The notes below the pieces were generated by a model. That model saw only the letters and a program-made list of their open reading frames with translations, did no database searches and was not told the DNA's origin. A stretch of 64,000 nucleotides of DNA from CAVORB01 sp963736235 (lineage in GTDB: Bacteria > Pseudomonadota > Gammaproteobacteria > Chromatiales > Chromatiaceae): NCBI GenBank assembly GCA_963736235.1, contig CAVTOR010000030.1, positions 62,001 through 126,000 on the forward strand, written 5' to 3'. The translations under genes and the position numbers were made by a program. Shown here piece after piece: positions 8,401 through 16,262 of the stretch (position 1 is the first letter of the stretch; each line of letters begins with the position of its first letter).

Positions 8401-9256
8401 GCGGTTGCAGGGGGGGGAACTGGCCCTGACCGTGGAGGTCCCGCCGGGTTTCGGGCGGAATCTGAACCGCGGACACCCGGTAGAAGTCGGGTTCTGGATC
8501 GACGGGGCGATCCCCTTCCGCGGCGACACCATCCGCGGTTACCTTCAGGGGGTGAACCGAGGTTATCTCGAGGGCCTGTCCCCCCTCGTGGCCGGTATGC
8601 CGAGTGCCGCTCCGCTTCGCATCGAGACCCGCTTTCGCTACAACCAGGACTTCAAGAGCGTCTACGCCATGGTGCCGGGTATCCTGATGCTGCTGCTGAT
8701 CATGATTCCCGCCACCATGACCGCCGTCGGGGTGGTGCGCGAGAAGGAGCTCGGCTCCATCACCAACTTCTACGCCACGCCCACCACTCGCGGCGAGTTC
8801 CTGCTCGGCAAGCAGCTCCCCTACGTCGGGTTGGCGCTGATCAGCTATCTGAGCCTGTTGCTCATGGCTCTATTGCTGTTCCGGGTTCCGCTTCTGGGGA
8901 GCTGGCTTGGCCTGAGCCTGGGGGCGGTGCTGTTCGTGTTCGCAACCACGGGGCTTGGGCTCCTGATGTCCACTTTCATGCGCACCCAGATCGCGGCGGT
9001 GTTCGGCACGGCCATCGCGAGCGTTATCCCGACCATCCTGTTCTCAGGGATGCTGGTGCCGGTGTCCGCCCTCACCGGGCCGGCGCGCATCATGGGCTAC
9101 GGCTTCCCGAGCGCCTGGTTCAATCACGTCAGCGTGGGTACCTTCACCAAGGGGCTGGGCCTCGCCGACTTGTGGCTGGATTACCTGGTGCTGGCGGCGT
9201 TCGCCCTGGGGTTCTTCCTGCTCGGGCGGGCTTTGCTGCGCACCCGGGAGCGTTGA
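5492..9256 (+). CDS. rbbA: HlyD-type adaptor fused in frame to RbbA-type ABC protein
   Basis: One 1254-residue frame covers two proteins that are separate in E. coli (YhiI and RbbA). Residues 1-345 are a HlyD membrane-fusion adaptor: an N-terminal membrane anchor (about 8-27), a lipoyl-like split domain and a long coiled coil. Residues from about 350 are RbbA: first ATPase with GPDGVGKST (about 383) and LSGGMKQK (about 487), second ATPase with GSNGSGKTT (about 650) and the degenerate signature LPLGVRQR, then an ABC-2 permease domain with one membrane segment near 905 and five or six after 1060. RbbA was described as a ribosome-associated ATPase, but the architecture is that of an exporter. 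No membrane segment lies between adaptor and ATPase, which is topologically awkward and suggests a lost stop/start by an indel. The next gene starts one base after the stop. Confidence 0.85.
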   Translation: MSSVRRRFLFAALILLAVVVGVWLLLRAGLPISLPSPLADLVRDESLPPDFATSNGRIEATDVDVATKLPGRLAEVLLREGDRAEAGQVVARLDTDSLQAQLREAEAGLRRARQDTELALAVVEQRDSELDYARRELERQQGLSQAKRFVSEDQLDQARTRVRTAEAALRAAKVQVIAAEAAAEAAQASIDRIRIDIADSELRAPRAGRVLYRLAEPGEVLGVGGKVLTLLDLTDVYMVIFLPETLVGRLALGAEARIVLDAAPEYVIPAEVSFVAARAQFTPKQVETRDAREKLSFRVKLRIDPELLRRYEPLVKTGVPGVAHVRIEPEAQWPEELTPRLPPWQEREPISAVRLSGVRHGYRKVVALDGVDLTLPAGCLSGLIGPDGVGKSTLLGLIAGVRQIQAGRVEVLGSDLADASQRRALVHRIAYMPQGLGRNLYPTLSVRENLDFFGRLFGQNADTRSRRIAELTAATGLAEFTERQAANLSGGMKQKLGLCCALIHEPDLLILDEPTTGVDPLSRRRFWELIERLRARRPGLTVLVSTAYMEEAGRFDFLAAMDAGRVLASGSPAALREQTGTRDMESAFVSLLPDGRRAGHRALHLPPHRKDGDGPPAISAEGLTRRFGDFTAVDRVTLDIHKGEIFGFLGSNGSGKTTTMRMLTGLLPVTSGDARVFGRPVDAGDTALRRRLGFMSQSFSLYGELTVRQNLDLHARLYHLPSPRIAARVAELAERFGLDPHMDSRAEELPLGVRQRLSLAAAVIHEPELLILDEPTSGVDPVARDGFWELLLELSRERGVTIFISTHFMNEAERCDRISLMHAGRILAQGTPADLQKERGARTLEDAFIGYLEKETGETGEQKSRDAAPERVAAVRVPSRGFSFRRLWAYARREGTELARDPIRLAFALLGPLLLMIAMGYGISFDVDEIRYAVLDRDRTPASRAYLDELSGSAWFAEQPPLADDADQLRRLQGGELALTVEVPPGFGRNLNRGHPVEVGFWIDGAIPFRGDTIRGYLQGVNRGYLEGLSPLVAGMPSAAPLRIETRFRYNQDFKSVYAMVPGILMLLLIMIPATMTAVGVVREKELGSITNFYATPTTRGEFLLGKQLPYVGLALISYLSLLLMALLLFRVPLLGSWLGLSLGAVLFVFATTGLGLLMSTFMRTQIAAVFGTAIASVIPTILFSGMLVPVSALTGPARIMGYGFPSAWFNHVSVGTFTKGLGLADLWLDYLVLAAFALGFFLLGRALLRTRER

Positions 9257-9257
9257 G

Positions 9258-10382
9258 ATGCGCCTGGAGAACGTCTACCGCCTCGGGGTCAAGGAGCTCA
9301 AGAGCCTGCGATACGACCCGGTGATGGTGTTCCTGATCATCTATGCCTTCACCTTTGCCATCATCGCCCCGTCGAAAGGGGTCAAGCTGGAGCTAGAGAA
9401 CGCCTCGGTCGCGGTGCTGGACGAGGACGGCTCCCGGCTTTCCCGGCGCCTCGTCGACAGCCTGCGCGAGCCCTATTTCCAGCCTGCGGCGGCGATCGGG
9501 ATCGGGGACGTCGACGAGGGGATGGACGCGGGACGCTACACCTTCGTGCTCGACATACCGCCCCGCTTCGAGGCGGATGTCGCGGAGGGGCTGACGCCGA
9601 CCCTGCAGGTCGAGGTAGATGCCACCGCCATGAGCCAGGCGGGCGCCGGGGCGCGCTATCTCGAGTCCGCGCTGCTGGCGGAGACCCTCGCCTTTCGCGA
9701 TGGTCGGCGCTCGCAGCCGGTGCTCCCGGTGATCGCGGTGACGCGCATGCTCTTCAACCCGAACGGCGAGTCTGCCTGGTTCATGTCGGTTATGCAGATC
9801 GTCAACATGTGCACCCTCCTCGGCATCCTGCTCACTGGCGCGGCGCTGATCCGGGAGCGCGAGCACGGAACCATCGAGCATCTCCTGGTGATGCCCCTGA
9901 CCTCCCTGGAGATCATGCTCGCCAAGATCTGGGCCAATGCCTTGGTAATCCTGATCGGCGCGACCCTGGCCCTGCTGCTGGTGGTGCGTGGTTTCCTGGG
10001 GGTGCCGATCGCGGGATCCGTTGCACTGTTCGTGCTGGGGCTGGCGGTCTATCTGTTCGCACTCACCGCGCTGGGGATCCTGCTCGCGACGGTGGCGCGC
10101 ACCATGCCTCAGTTCGGGCTGCTGTCCATCCCAGTGTTCTTGGTGATGTACATGCTTTCCGGCGCCAATACGCCACTGGACGCGATGCCCGAGCTTCTCC
10201 AGCGCATCATGCTGATCTCCCCGACTACTCACTTCGTGAGCTTCTGCCAGTCACTGATCTTCCGCGGGGCAGGGTTCTCCATCCTCTGGCCGCAGCTGCT
10301 GGCCACCGGCTTGATCGGCCTCTTGGCCTTCGCCGCGGCCCTTGTCCGCTTCCGTCGGACGGTCAGTCTGACCCGGCTGTAG
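9258..10382 (+). CDS. yhhJ: ABC-2 type permease (YhhJ-like)
   Basis: A 374-residue ABC-2 membrane protein: one N-terminal transmembrane helix (about residues 22-42), a large extracytoplasmic domain to about residue 170, then five or six helices to the C-terminus. The EREHGTIEHLLVMPLT segment between the second and third helices is typical of ABC-2 permeases. In E. coli the order yhiI-rbbA-yhhJ is the same, so this is the partner permease half of the adjacent RbbA protein, giving a complete adaptor-ATPase-permease exporter. The ATG lies one base after the upstream stop, which argues for translational coupling. Substrate unknown. Confidence 0.9.
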   Translation: MRLENVYRLGVKELKSLRYDPVMVFLIIYAFTFAIIAPSKGVKLELENASVAVLDEDGSRLSRRLVDSLREPYFQPAAAIGIGDVDEGMDAGRYTFVLDIPPRFEADVAEGLTPTLQVEVDATAMSQAGAGARYLESALLAETLAFRDGRRSQPVLPVIAVTRMLFNPNGESAWFMSVMQIVNMCTLLGILLTGAALIREREHGTIEHLLVMPLTSLEIMLAKIWANALVILIGATLALLLVVRGFLGVPIAGSVALFVLGLAVYLFALTALGILLATVARTMPQFGLLSIPVFLVMYMLSGANTPLDAMPELLQRIMLISPTTHFVSFCQSLIFRGAGFSILWPQLLATGLIGLLAFAAALVRFRRTVSLTRL

Positions 10383-10480
10383 AAGCCGCCGCTCGATATC
10401 CGGAAAGCCTGGCGGTCTGCGTTCAAGTCTATGAGCGCATTCGTATTTCTTATTTCAGAAATGGCCAATATTCTAATAAT

Positions 10481-10494
10481 TTGACTTGGGTCAA
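10481..10494 (+). promoter_or_regulatory. FNR/ANR-type binding site upstream of the oxidase operon
   Basis: TTGACTTGGGTCAA is a perfect TTGAC-N4-GTCAA palindrome, matching the FNR/ANR/DNR half-site core on both sides. It lies in an AT-rich patch within the 290-base gap before the DUF2244-cox operon, about 180 bases ahead of its first start codon. The position suggests oxygen- or redox-dependent control of the aa3 oxidase. Site identity is seen; which CRP/FNR-family protein binds it, and whether it activates or represses, is inference. Confidence 0.7.
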
Positions 10495-10672
10495 AAATGT
10501 TTGCGTTTTTTTTTGAGTTCCAGCATCCTCCAACCCTCCAAAGTCTGACTGCTTTAGTCGGATCTCCCCAGCGCCCTGCCGTGAACGGCGCTCGATAAGA
10601 GTGTCGCCCTACGCTTGTAGTGGAAGCCGGCGGGTCGCTGAAAACCCGATTGACCCAGACGGGGGCACGCGT

Positions 10673-11347
10673 ATGGCGGTGTTCCGAGAACAGGATTCCG
10701 GCGGCTACCGGTTCGAGTTGCGCCCCAATTGCGCGCTCAGCTGGCGTTGGACCAAGCGGCTGTTCTGGTTCTTCGCCTGTTGCCTGACGGCGGTCGCCTG
10801 CTACTTCGCTTCCGTCGGTGCCTGGCTAGTGTTGCCGTTCGCGGGTCTGGAGCTCGCGGTGCTCGGCGCCGGGTTGTATCTGAGCGCGCTTGCCGGCCAC
10901 ACGCGGGAGGTGATCGAGATCGGCGAGGCGGGAATCAGGGTGCTGCGCGGCAGGCGCAACCTGACGGAGGTTGCCCGGTTTCCGGCGCACTGGACGCTCG
11001 TCGCGCTCAGGCGCGATCCCAGGGGCTGGTATCCGAGCCGCCTGTTGCTGACGTGCCACGGCAGGGGGATCGAGATCGGCGCCAAGCTGGTTGAGACCGA
11101 GCGCGAGGCATTGGCCGCAAGCCTCGAGAAGACGCTCGGCTATGGGCGGCTCCTGGGAGATCGGGCCGCATCGGAGCCGATTTCCTCCGGTCTGGATTCG
11201 CCCGCGAGCTCCGGGCATGGGGTTCGCGCTCTGCGCGACGCGACCGCTCACGCAATGACAGTCACTCCTTCCGCGTCGAAAGATACGGGAGCGGCAGGGT
11301 GCGCCAGAGGCGCGTACAGAGAAAAACGAGAGGATTTATGGCCGTGA
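10673..11347 (+). CDS. DUF2244 domain membrane protein
   Basis: A 224-residue protein from the ATG at 10673. Residues 25-75 form two membrane helices, followed by a soluble domain with the GWYPSRLLL stretch; this arrangement matches DUF2244 proteins, which are commonly found directly upstream of cytochrome c oxidase subunit II genes. Family members are typically shorter; the extra 50 or so residues at the C-terminus are low-complexity and run over the coxB start, the two genes overlapping by 10 bases. The tail could mean the true stop has been lost through an indel near 11165, as happens repeatedly in this locus. Function unknown, probably oxidase assembly or regulation. Confidence 0.78.
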   Translation: MAVFREQDSGGYRFELRPNCALSWRWTKRLFWFFACCLTAVACYFASVGAWLVLPFAGLELAVLGAGLYLSALAGHTREVIEIGEAGIRVLRGRRNLTEVARFPAHWTLVALRRDPRGWYPSRLLLTCHGRGIEIGAKLVETEREALAASLEKTLGYGRLLGDRAASEPISSGLDSPASSGHGVRALRDATAHAMTVTPSASKDTGAAGCARGAYREKREDLWP

Positions 11348-12506
11348 CCACCAAGCGCCTCGGCGCCGCATCCCTTTTCACCCTCCTGTCGGCCTGGGCC
11401 GGCGGCGCTTGCGCCGAGATGAGGCTGAATTTCCCGGAGCCCGCCGCGGGCGTGGCCCAGGAGATTTACGATATCCACATGCTCACGACGACCATCGCAA
11501 CCGTGTTGCTGGTGATCATCTTCTCGGTCGTGGGCTACTCCCTCTACTACCACCGCAAGAGCCGCGGCTACGAGGCCGACCAGAAGTTTCACGAGACCTG
11601 GTTCGGGCACTGGTCCTGGGTCATCGTCCCGGTGCTGGTGCTGGGCGTCGATCTGACCATCGCCAGCTCGGCGCAGAAGAACGCTGGAGAAGGTCTGGGA
11701 GGTCCCGAAGGATGTGGACCTGCTGGACGTCAAGGTCATCGGCCACCAGTGGTGGTGGGAGTACGAGTACCTGGACCACAGCGTCGAGATCGACGGCCAG
11801 CCGAAGCTGGTCAAGGTAGAGAGCCGCTACGTGCCGGAGGACAAGTCCGGCGACCGGTATCTGCGCGAAGTTGACAACCCGCTGGTGCTGCCGGTGGGCA
11901 AGAAAGTCCGTTTCCTGCACACCTCCGCCGACGTGCTCCACGCCTTCTGGGTGCCGGAGCTCGCGGTCAAGAAGGACGCGATTCCCGGTTACGTCACCGA
12001 GACCTGGGTCGACCTCAACCGCGAGGGCCGTTTCTCCGGGCAGTGCGCCGAGCTGTGCGGCACCTGGCACTCGCGCATGCCGATCGAGGTGGAAGTCGGT
12101 TTCCCCCGAAAAGTTCGACACCTGGGTGGAGGATCAGAAGCAGGTGATGCTGGCCGCCGCCGCCGAGGCCTCGATGGACAAGGACTGGTCCATGGAGGAG
12201 CTGATGGAGAAGGGGCAGGCGAACTACAACACCAAGTGCGCCTCCTGCCATCAGATCACCGGCAAGGGCCTGCCGCCGGCGTTCCCGGCCCTGGCGGGAA
12301 GCGCCATCGCCACGGGCCCGATCCAGCCGCACATGGACATCGTGCTCAACGGCAAGCAGGGCACGGCGATGGTGGCCTGGAACACGCTGAGCGACTTGGA
12401 GCTGGCGTCCATCATCACCTACGAACGCAATGCCTGGGGCAACGACACGGGTGACCTGGTGCAGCCGCGCGACGTCAAGGCCGCCCGGTCCCTGGCCGTC
12501 AAGTAA
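11338..12506 (+). CDS. coxB: Cytochrome c oxidase subunit II, with C-terminal cytochrome c domain (two frameshifts)
   Basis: Joined across two breaks this is a full subunit II. Residues 1-27 are a signal peptide, two membrane helices follow (about 38-60 and 83-105), then the CuA cupredoxin domain with GHQWWWEYEY, the H-AFWVPEL segment and the CuA ligand loop CAELCGTWHSRM, and finally a cytochrome c domain with the haem site CASCH and a distal methionine in GTAMVAW. It accepts electrons from cytochrome c and passes them to subunit I. The frame shifts at about 11680 (one extra A between AAG and ACG) and at about 12098 (one extra G between GTC and GTT). Restoring the frame gives uninterrupted family sequence, so these look like sequence errors rather than decay. 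Confidence 0.92.
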
Positions 12507-12588
12507 CGGGCCGCCGGTACAAACAAGAATTCGTTATGAATCGACGGTCCGCCGCGGACCGGGATCGCTAAATCTGAGGTAGACCGCC

Positions 12589-14193
12589 ATGACCACTGCA
12601 ACCATCGACCTCGATCACGACCACGAGCATCACGGCCCGCCCAAGGGCCTGAAGCGCTGGCTGTTCTCGACCAACCACAAGGATATCGGGACCATGTACC
12701 TGATATTCGCGCTGATCATGCTGTTCGCGGGCGGCGCCAGCGCCATGCTCATCCGGGCCGAGCTGTTCATGCCCGGTCATGCAGCTCCTGGAGCCGGACC
12801 TCTACAACAACCTGGTCACCAACCACGCCCTGCTCATGATCTTCGGCGCGGTCATGCCGGCCGCCGCGGGTCTGGCCAACTGGATGATCCCGCTCATGAT
12901 CGGCGCGCCGGACATGGCTCTGCCGCGTCATGAATAACCTGAGCTTCTGGATCCTGCCGGCGGCGGGCACCATGCTGATCCTGTCCTTCGTCGTGCCCTT
13001 CTTCCCGGGCGGCGGCACCCAGATCAACACCGGCTGGACCCTGTATCCGCCGCTGTCGATCCAGGTCGGCATGTCCATGGACTTCCTGATCTTCGCCATC
13101 CACCTGCTGGGCATCTCCTCGGTGCTGGCGTCGATCAACATCATCGTCACCATCTTCAACATGCGCGCTCCCGGCATGAAGTCTGATGGAGATGCCGATC
13201 TTCGTCTGGACCTGGCTGGTCACCGCTTTCCTGCTGATCCTGGTGGTCCCGGTCCTGGCCGGCGGCGTCACCATGCTGCTGTTCGACCGCCACTTCGGCA
13301 CCAGCTTCTTCAGCGCCGCGGGCGGCGGCGACCCGGTGCTGTTCCAGCACCTGTTCTGGTTCTTCGGCCACCCCGAGGTCTACATCCTGATCCTGCCCTC
13401 CATGGGCGTGCTGGCCTCCATCGTGCCGACCTTCGCCCGTAAGCCCCTGTTCGGCTACAACTCGCTGGTCGGCGCCATGATCGCGATCATGGTCATCGGC
13501 ATGGTCGTGTGGGCCCATCACCAGTACACCGTGGGCATGTCGCTCGGTGCGGTCAGCTACTTCATGATCGGCACCATCATCATTTCCATCCCGGTGGGGC
13601 TGATGATCTTCAATTACATGGCGACCATGTGGAAGGGGTCCATGACCTTCGAGACGCCCATGCTGTTCGCCGTCGGCATCCTGCTGATGTTCTCCTTCGG
13701 CGGCCTGACCGGCATCATGCTGGCGGTGGTACCGGCGGACATGCAGTATCACGACTCCATGTTCGTCGTCGCCCACTTCCACTACGTGCTGCTGCCGGGC
13801 GCCGTGTTCGGTCTGTTCGCGGGCGTCTTCTACTGGCTGCCCAAGTGGACCGGCCACATGTACGACGAGAAGCTGGCCAAGATCTTCTTCTGGACCAACA
13901 TCATCAGCTTCAACATCACCTTCTTCCCGCAGCACTTCATCGGGCTGGCGGGCATGCCGCGGCGCATCGTGGACTACAACGTGATGTTCACCGAGTTCAA
14001 CGTGATCTCGAGCGTGGGCGCCTTCGTCTTCGGTCTCAGCCACCTGCTGCTGCTCTACATCGTGATCAAGACCATCCGCGGCGGGAAGCAGGCGGAGGCC
14101 AAGGTGTGGGAGGGCGCGAAGGGTCTGGAGTGGGAGCTGCCCTCGCCGCCGCCGTTCCACAGCTGGACCACGGCGCCGAAGCTTGCGTCCTGA
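12589..14193 (+). CDS. coxA: Cytochrome c oxidase subunit I, aa3 type (three frameshifts)
   Basis: Catalytic haem-copper subunit. After joining, it has the KRWLFSTNHKDIGTMY start and CuB/haem signatures WFFGHPEVYILILP (CuB His and the cross-linked Tyr), VWAHHQYTVG (two CuB His) and VAHFHYVLLPG (haem a3 and haem a ligands). The histidine-rich N-terminus (DHDHEHH) is a local oddity. Breaks lie at about 12777, 12928 and 13182; each is one extra base (GGT-C-ATG, CGT-C-ATG, AAG-T-CTG). The first two remove the region around the low-spin haem histidine from the initial frame, so the gene as written could not make oxidase. The ATG at 12589 follows a weak TGAGGTAG ribosome site. Presumably co-transcribed with coxB, 82 bases upstream. 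Confidence 0.93.
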
Positions 14194-14241
14194 ACGAGCG
14201 GCCGGCGGGTGGCTTCGCATCCGCCGGGTCCGTCCAATGAG

Positions 14242-14395
14242 ATGCCAATGACGAGAACAGAGACATCCCCCGCGCAGCGGCGCAGAGAACGTGCGTCTGG
14301 CCTGGATACTGGCCGGCTTCGCGCTGTTCATGCTGGTCAGCTCGTTTCCCTTCTGGAAGGGCATGTTCAACATGATGATGAGCAGCGCCCAGTGA
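14242..14395 (+). CDS. Small single-helix oxidase-assembly protein (one frameshift)
   Basis: Between coxA and ctaG lies a roughly 50-residue frame: about 15 polar residues from the ATG at 14242, then, after one extra base near 14290, a hydrophobic helix containing LAWILAGFALFMLV and an FPFWKGMFNMMM tail, ending at 14395. Tiny membrane proteins in this position next to cox11 are commonly annotated as cytochrome oxidase small assembly proteins. The family match rests on size, position and the FWKG-like tail. The stop overlaps the GTG start of ctaG. Confidence 0.6.
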
Positions 14396-14973
14396 ACGAC
14401 TCCGGCACAAGCTCCACCGAGAAGCGCAAGCGCCGGACCCTGTTCCTGCTCGCCGGCCTGGCCCTGGGCATGTTCGGCTTCGGCTTCGCGATGGTGCCCC
14501 TCTACGGGCTTCTCTGCCAGGTGACCGGGGTGCAATCGGTGGAGCAACGGTCCGCAATCGGCGGGCAGGCTGCAGGTGGCTTCGACCGGCGCGGTCCAGG
14601 ATCGGTGGGTTACGGTCAAGTTCGACGCCACGGTTCACCCGGATCTGCCGTGGCGGATCGAGCCCATGGAGCGCAAGCTCAGGGTCCGCCCCGGGGAGAG
14701 CTATTTGGTCAACTTCGTGGCCGAGAACCGCTCCGGGCATCGAGATCACCGGCCAGGCCATCCCCAGCATTGCCCCCTGGCAGGCCACGGGCTTCTTCTC
14801 CAAGATGGAATGCTTTTGCTTCAGCCAGCAGACGCTCGACCGGAAACGAGCGCAAGGAGATGCCGCTGCGCTTCTCGGTGTCCCCGGACCTGCCCGCGGA
14901 CATCGACTCGCTGACCCTGTCCTACAGCGTGCTGCGGATCTCCGAGTCCGATGCCGTAGCGGCCGCCAACTGA
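14392..14973 (+). CDS. ctaG: Cytochrome c oxidase assembly protein CtaG/Cox11 (three frameshifts)
   Basis: Copper chaperone that loads CuB of subunit I. From the GTG at 14392 there is one N-terminal membrane helix (about residues 16-38, ending PLYGLLCQVTG), then the periplasmic Cox11 domain with DLPWRIEP, AENRSG, GQAIPSIAP, and the copper-binding KMECFCF (CxC) followed by FSQQTL. One extra base each at about 14545, 14737 and 14840 breaks the frame; all three can be placed between codons (GAG-C-AAC, GGG-C-ATC, GAC-C-GGA). The joined product, about 192 residues, has normal family length. Confidence 0.9.
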   Translation: MNDSGTSSTEKRKRRTLFLLAGLALGMFGFGFAMVPLYGLLCQVTGVQSVEQRSAIGGQAAGGFDRRGPGSVGYGQVRRHGSPGSAVADRAHGAQAQGPPRGELFGQLRGREPLRASRSPARPSPALPPGRPRASSPRWNAFASASRRSTGNERKEMPLRFSVSPDLPADIDSLTLSYSVLRISESDAVAAAN

Positions 14974-15013
14974 GCGCGTCGATCACGATCAATAGAACGA
15001 GGAATAAGAGAGG

Positions 15014-15892
15014 ATGAGTAGCACAGCCCATCACGGCCCAAAGGCCTATTACGTACCGGAAGCCAGTCCTTGGCCGATCACGGCCATGCTGTCGGTGTTT
15101 CTCATGCTCGCGGGGACCGCGCTGGCCATCAACCAGGTAGGCTTCGGCGGCTGGATGGTCCTCGCCGGCTTCGCACTGCTGTGCGTGATGTTCTACGGCT
15201 GGTTCGGCGACGTGATCAAGGAGAACCTGACGGATCAGTACAACGAGCAGGTGGACCGCTCCTTCCGCCAGGGCATGTTCTGGTTCATCGCCTCGGAGGT
15301 CTTCTTCTTCCTGAGCTTCTTCGGCGCCCTGTTCTACATCCGCACCATCGCCTTGCCCTGGCTCGGCGGTGAAGGCTATCTCGGGGAAACCCACGCGCTG
15401 CTCTATAACCAGTTCGTCGCCGACTGGCCCAGCGCCGGCCCGGAGCAGGTCGGCGGCGAGTTCGCGCCTATGGGTGCCTGGGGCATCCCGGCGATCAATA
15501 CCCTGATCCTGCTCACCTCGGGCGCCACCGTGACCTGGGCGCACTGGGGGCTGAAGGAGAACAACCAGAAGAAGCTGGTGCGCGGGCTCGCCGCGACCAT
15601 CGCCCTGGGTCTGGTGTTCGTCGTGCTTCAGGCCTACGAGTACCGCCACGCCTATCACGAGCTGAACCTGACTCTGGAGTCCGGCGTCTACGGCTCGACC
15701 TTCTACATGCTGACCGGCTTTCACGGCTTCCACGTCACCATGGGCGCGGTGATGCTGATGGCGATCCTCGGGCGCGCGATGAAGGGGCATTTCTCGCCCC
15801 ACAACCACTTCGCCTTCGAGGCGGTGGCCTGGTACTGGCACTTCGTCGACGTGGTGTGGCTGGGATTGTTCGTCTTCGTCTACTGGTTGTAG
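15014..15892 (+). CDS. coxC: Cytochrome c oxidase subunit III
   Basis: A 292-residue integral membrane protein with seven predicted helices. Family segments include FRQGMFWFIASEVFFFLSFF (about residues 93-112), TLILLTSGATVTWAHW and the C-terminal HFVDVVWLGLFVFVYW. Subunit III stabilises the catalytic core and influences proton uptake. Unlike its upstream neighbours coxB, coxA and ctaG, this gene is uninterrupted. It follows ctaG by 40 bases with a good AGAGAGG-type ribosome site and ends the plus-strand run before a convergent small gene. Confidence 0.97.
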   Translation: MSSTAHHGPKAYYVPEASPWPITAMLSVFLMLAGTALAINQVGFGGWMVLAGFALLCVMFYGWFGDVIKENLTDQYNEQVDRSFRQGMFWFIASEVFFFLSFFGALFYIRTIALPWLGGEGYLGETHALLYNQFVADWPSAGPEQVGGEFAPMGAWGIPAINTLILLTSGATVTWAHWGLKENNQKKLVRGLAATIALGLVFVVLQAYEYRHAYHELNLTLESGVYGSTFYMLTGFHGFHVTMGAVMLMAILGRAMKGHFSPHNHFAFEAVAWYWHFVDVVWLGLFVFVYWL

Positions 15893-15959
15893 ACGCGGCG
15901 CCCGCCCAGCGGGCGAACCAACGGATCCGGGCGGGCGCAGGCCCTCCCGGATCTTTCCG

Positions 15960-16175
15960 TTACATGCCGTGAGGCTCGATAACGCCCGCGAAGTAGCCGA
16001 GGATGAGCAGGCCGAACAGGGTGAGCGACAGGACGATGCGCACGGTGAGCGCCTTCACGACCCGGGTCTTGTCGACTTCCCCGTCGTCCTTGGCCAGATA
16101 GTACATGCCCTGACCTAACGAAAAGACGATGAAGGCGAGGACCAGCAGGACCGGCAGCTTGAACATGAATTCCAT
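15960..16175 (-). CDS. DUF2909 twin-transmembrane protein
   Basis: A 71-residue protein with two membrane helices (about 7-25 and 43-64) separated by a short charged loop (AKDDGEVDKTR). Size, topology and position between coxC and a SURF1 gene match the DUF2909/twin transmembrane family often seen in gammaproteobacterial oxidase loci. The ATG at 16175 is chosen because the first helix starts shortly after; the frame continues upstream in antisense to surf1 without meaningful sequence. It is transcribed opposite to the cox genes and diverges from surf1 by 87 bases. Function unknown, probably oxidase assembly. Confidence 0.78.
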   Translation of the reverse strand: MEFMFKLPVLLVLAFIVFSLGQGMYYLAKDDGEVDKTRVVKALTVRIVLSLTLFGLLILGYFAGVIEPHGM

Positions 16176-16262
16176 GACGCACCCCAGTTTGTGTGACGGA
16201 AAACGATCGTGTACACCGCGCTCCAAATAACGGTGCAACATAGTCAGGAATATAGCATCCCG

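Noticed and set aside
11680..14840. Programmed +1 frameshifting as a firm explanation for the cox breaks
   Set aside because: No shared slippery codon, rare-codon hungry site or downstream pseudoknot could be found by eye, and other unrelated genes have the same breaks. Kept as a question in the findings, not as a call.
14066..15841. Long minus-strand open frame of 591 codons across coxA end, ctaG and coxC
   Set aside because: Antisense shadow of well-recognised genes; no domain signals and a composition typical of GC-rich shadows.
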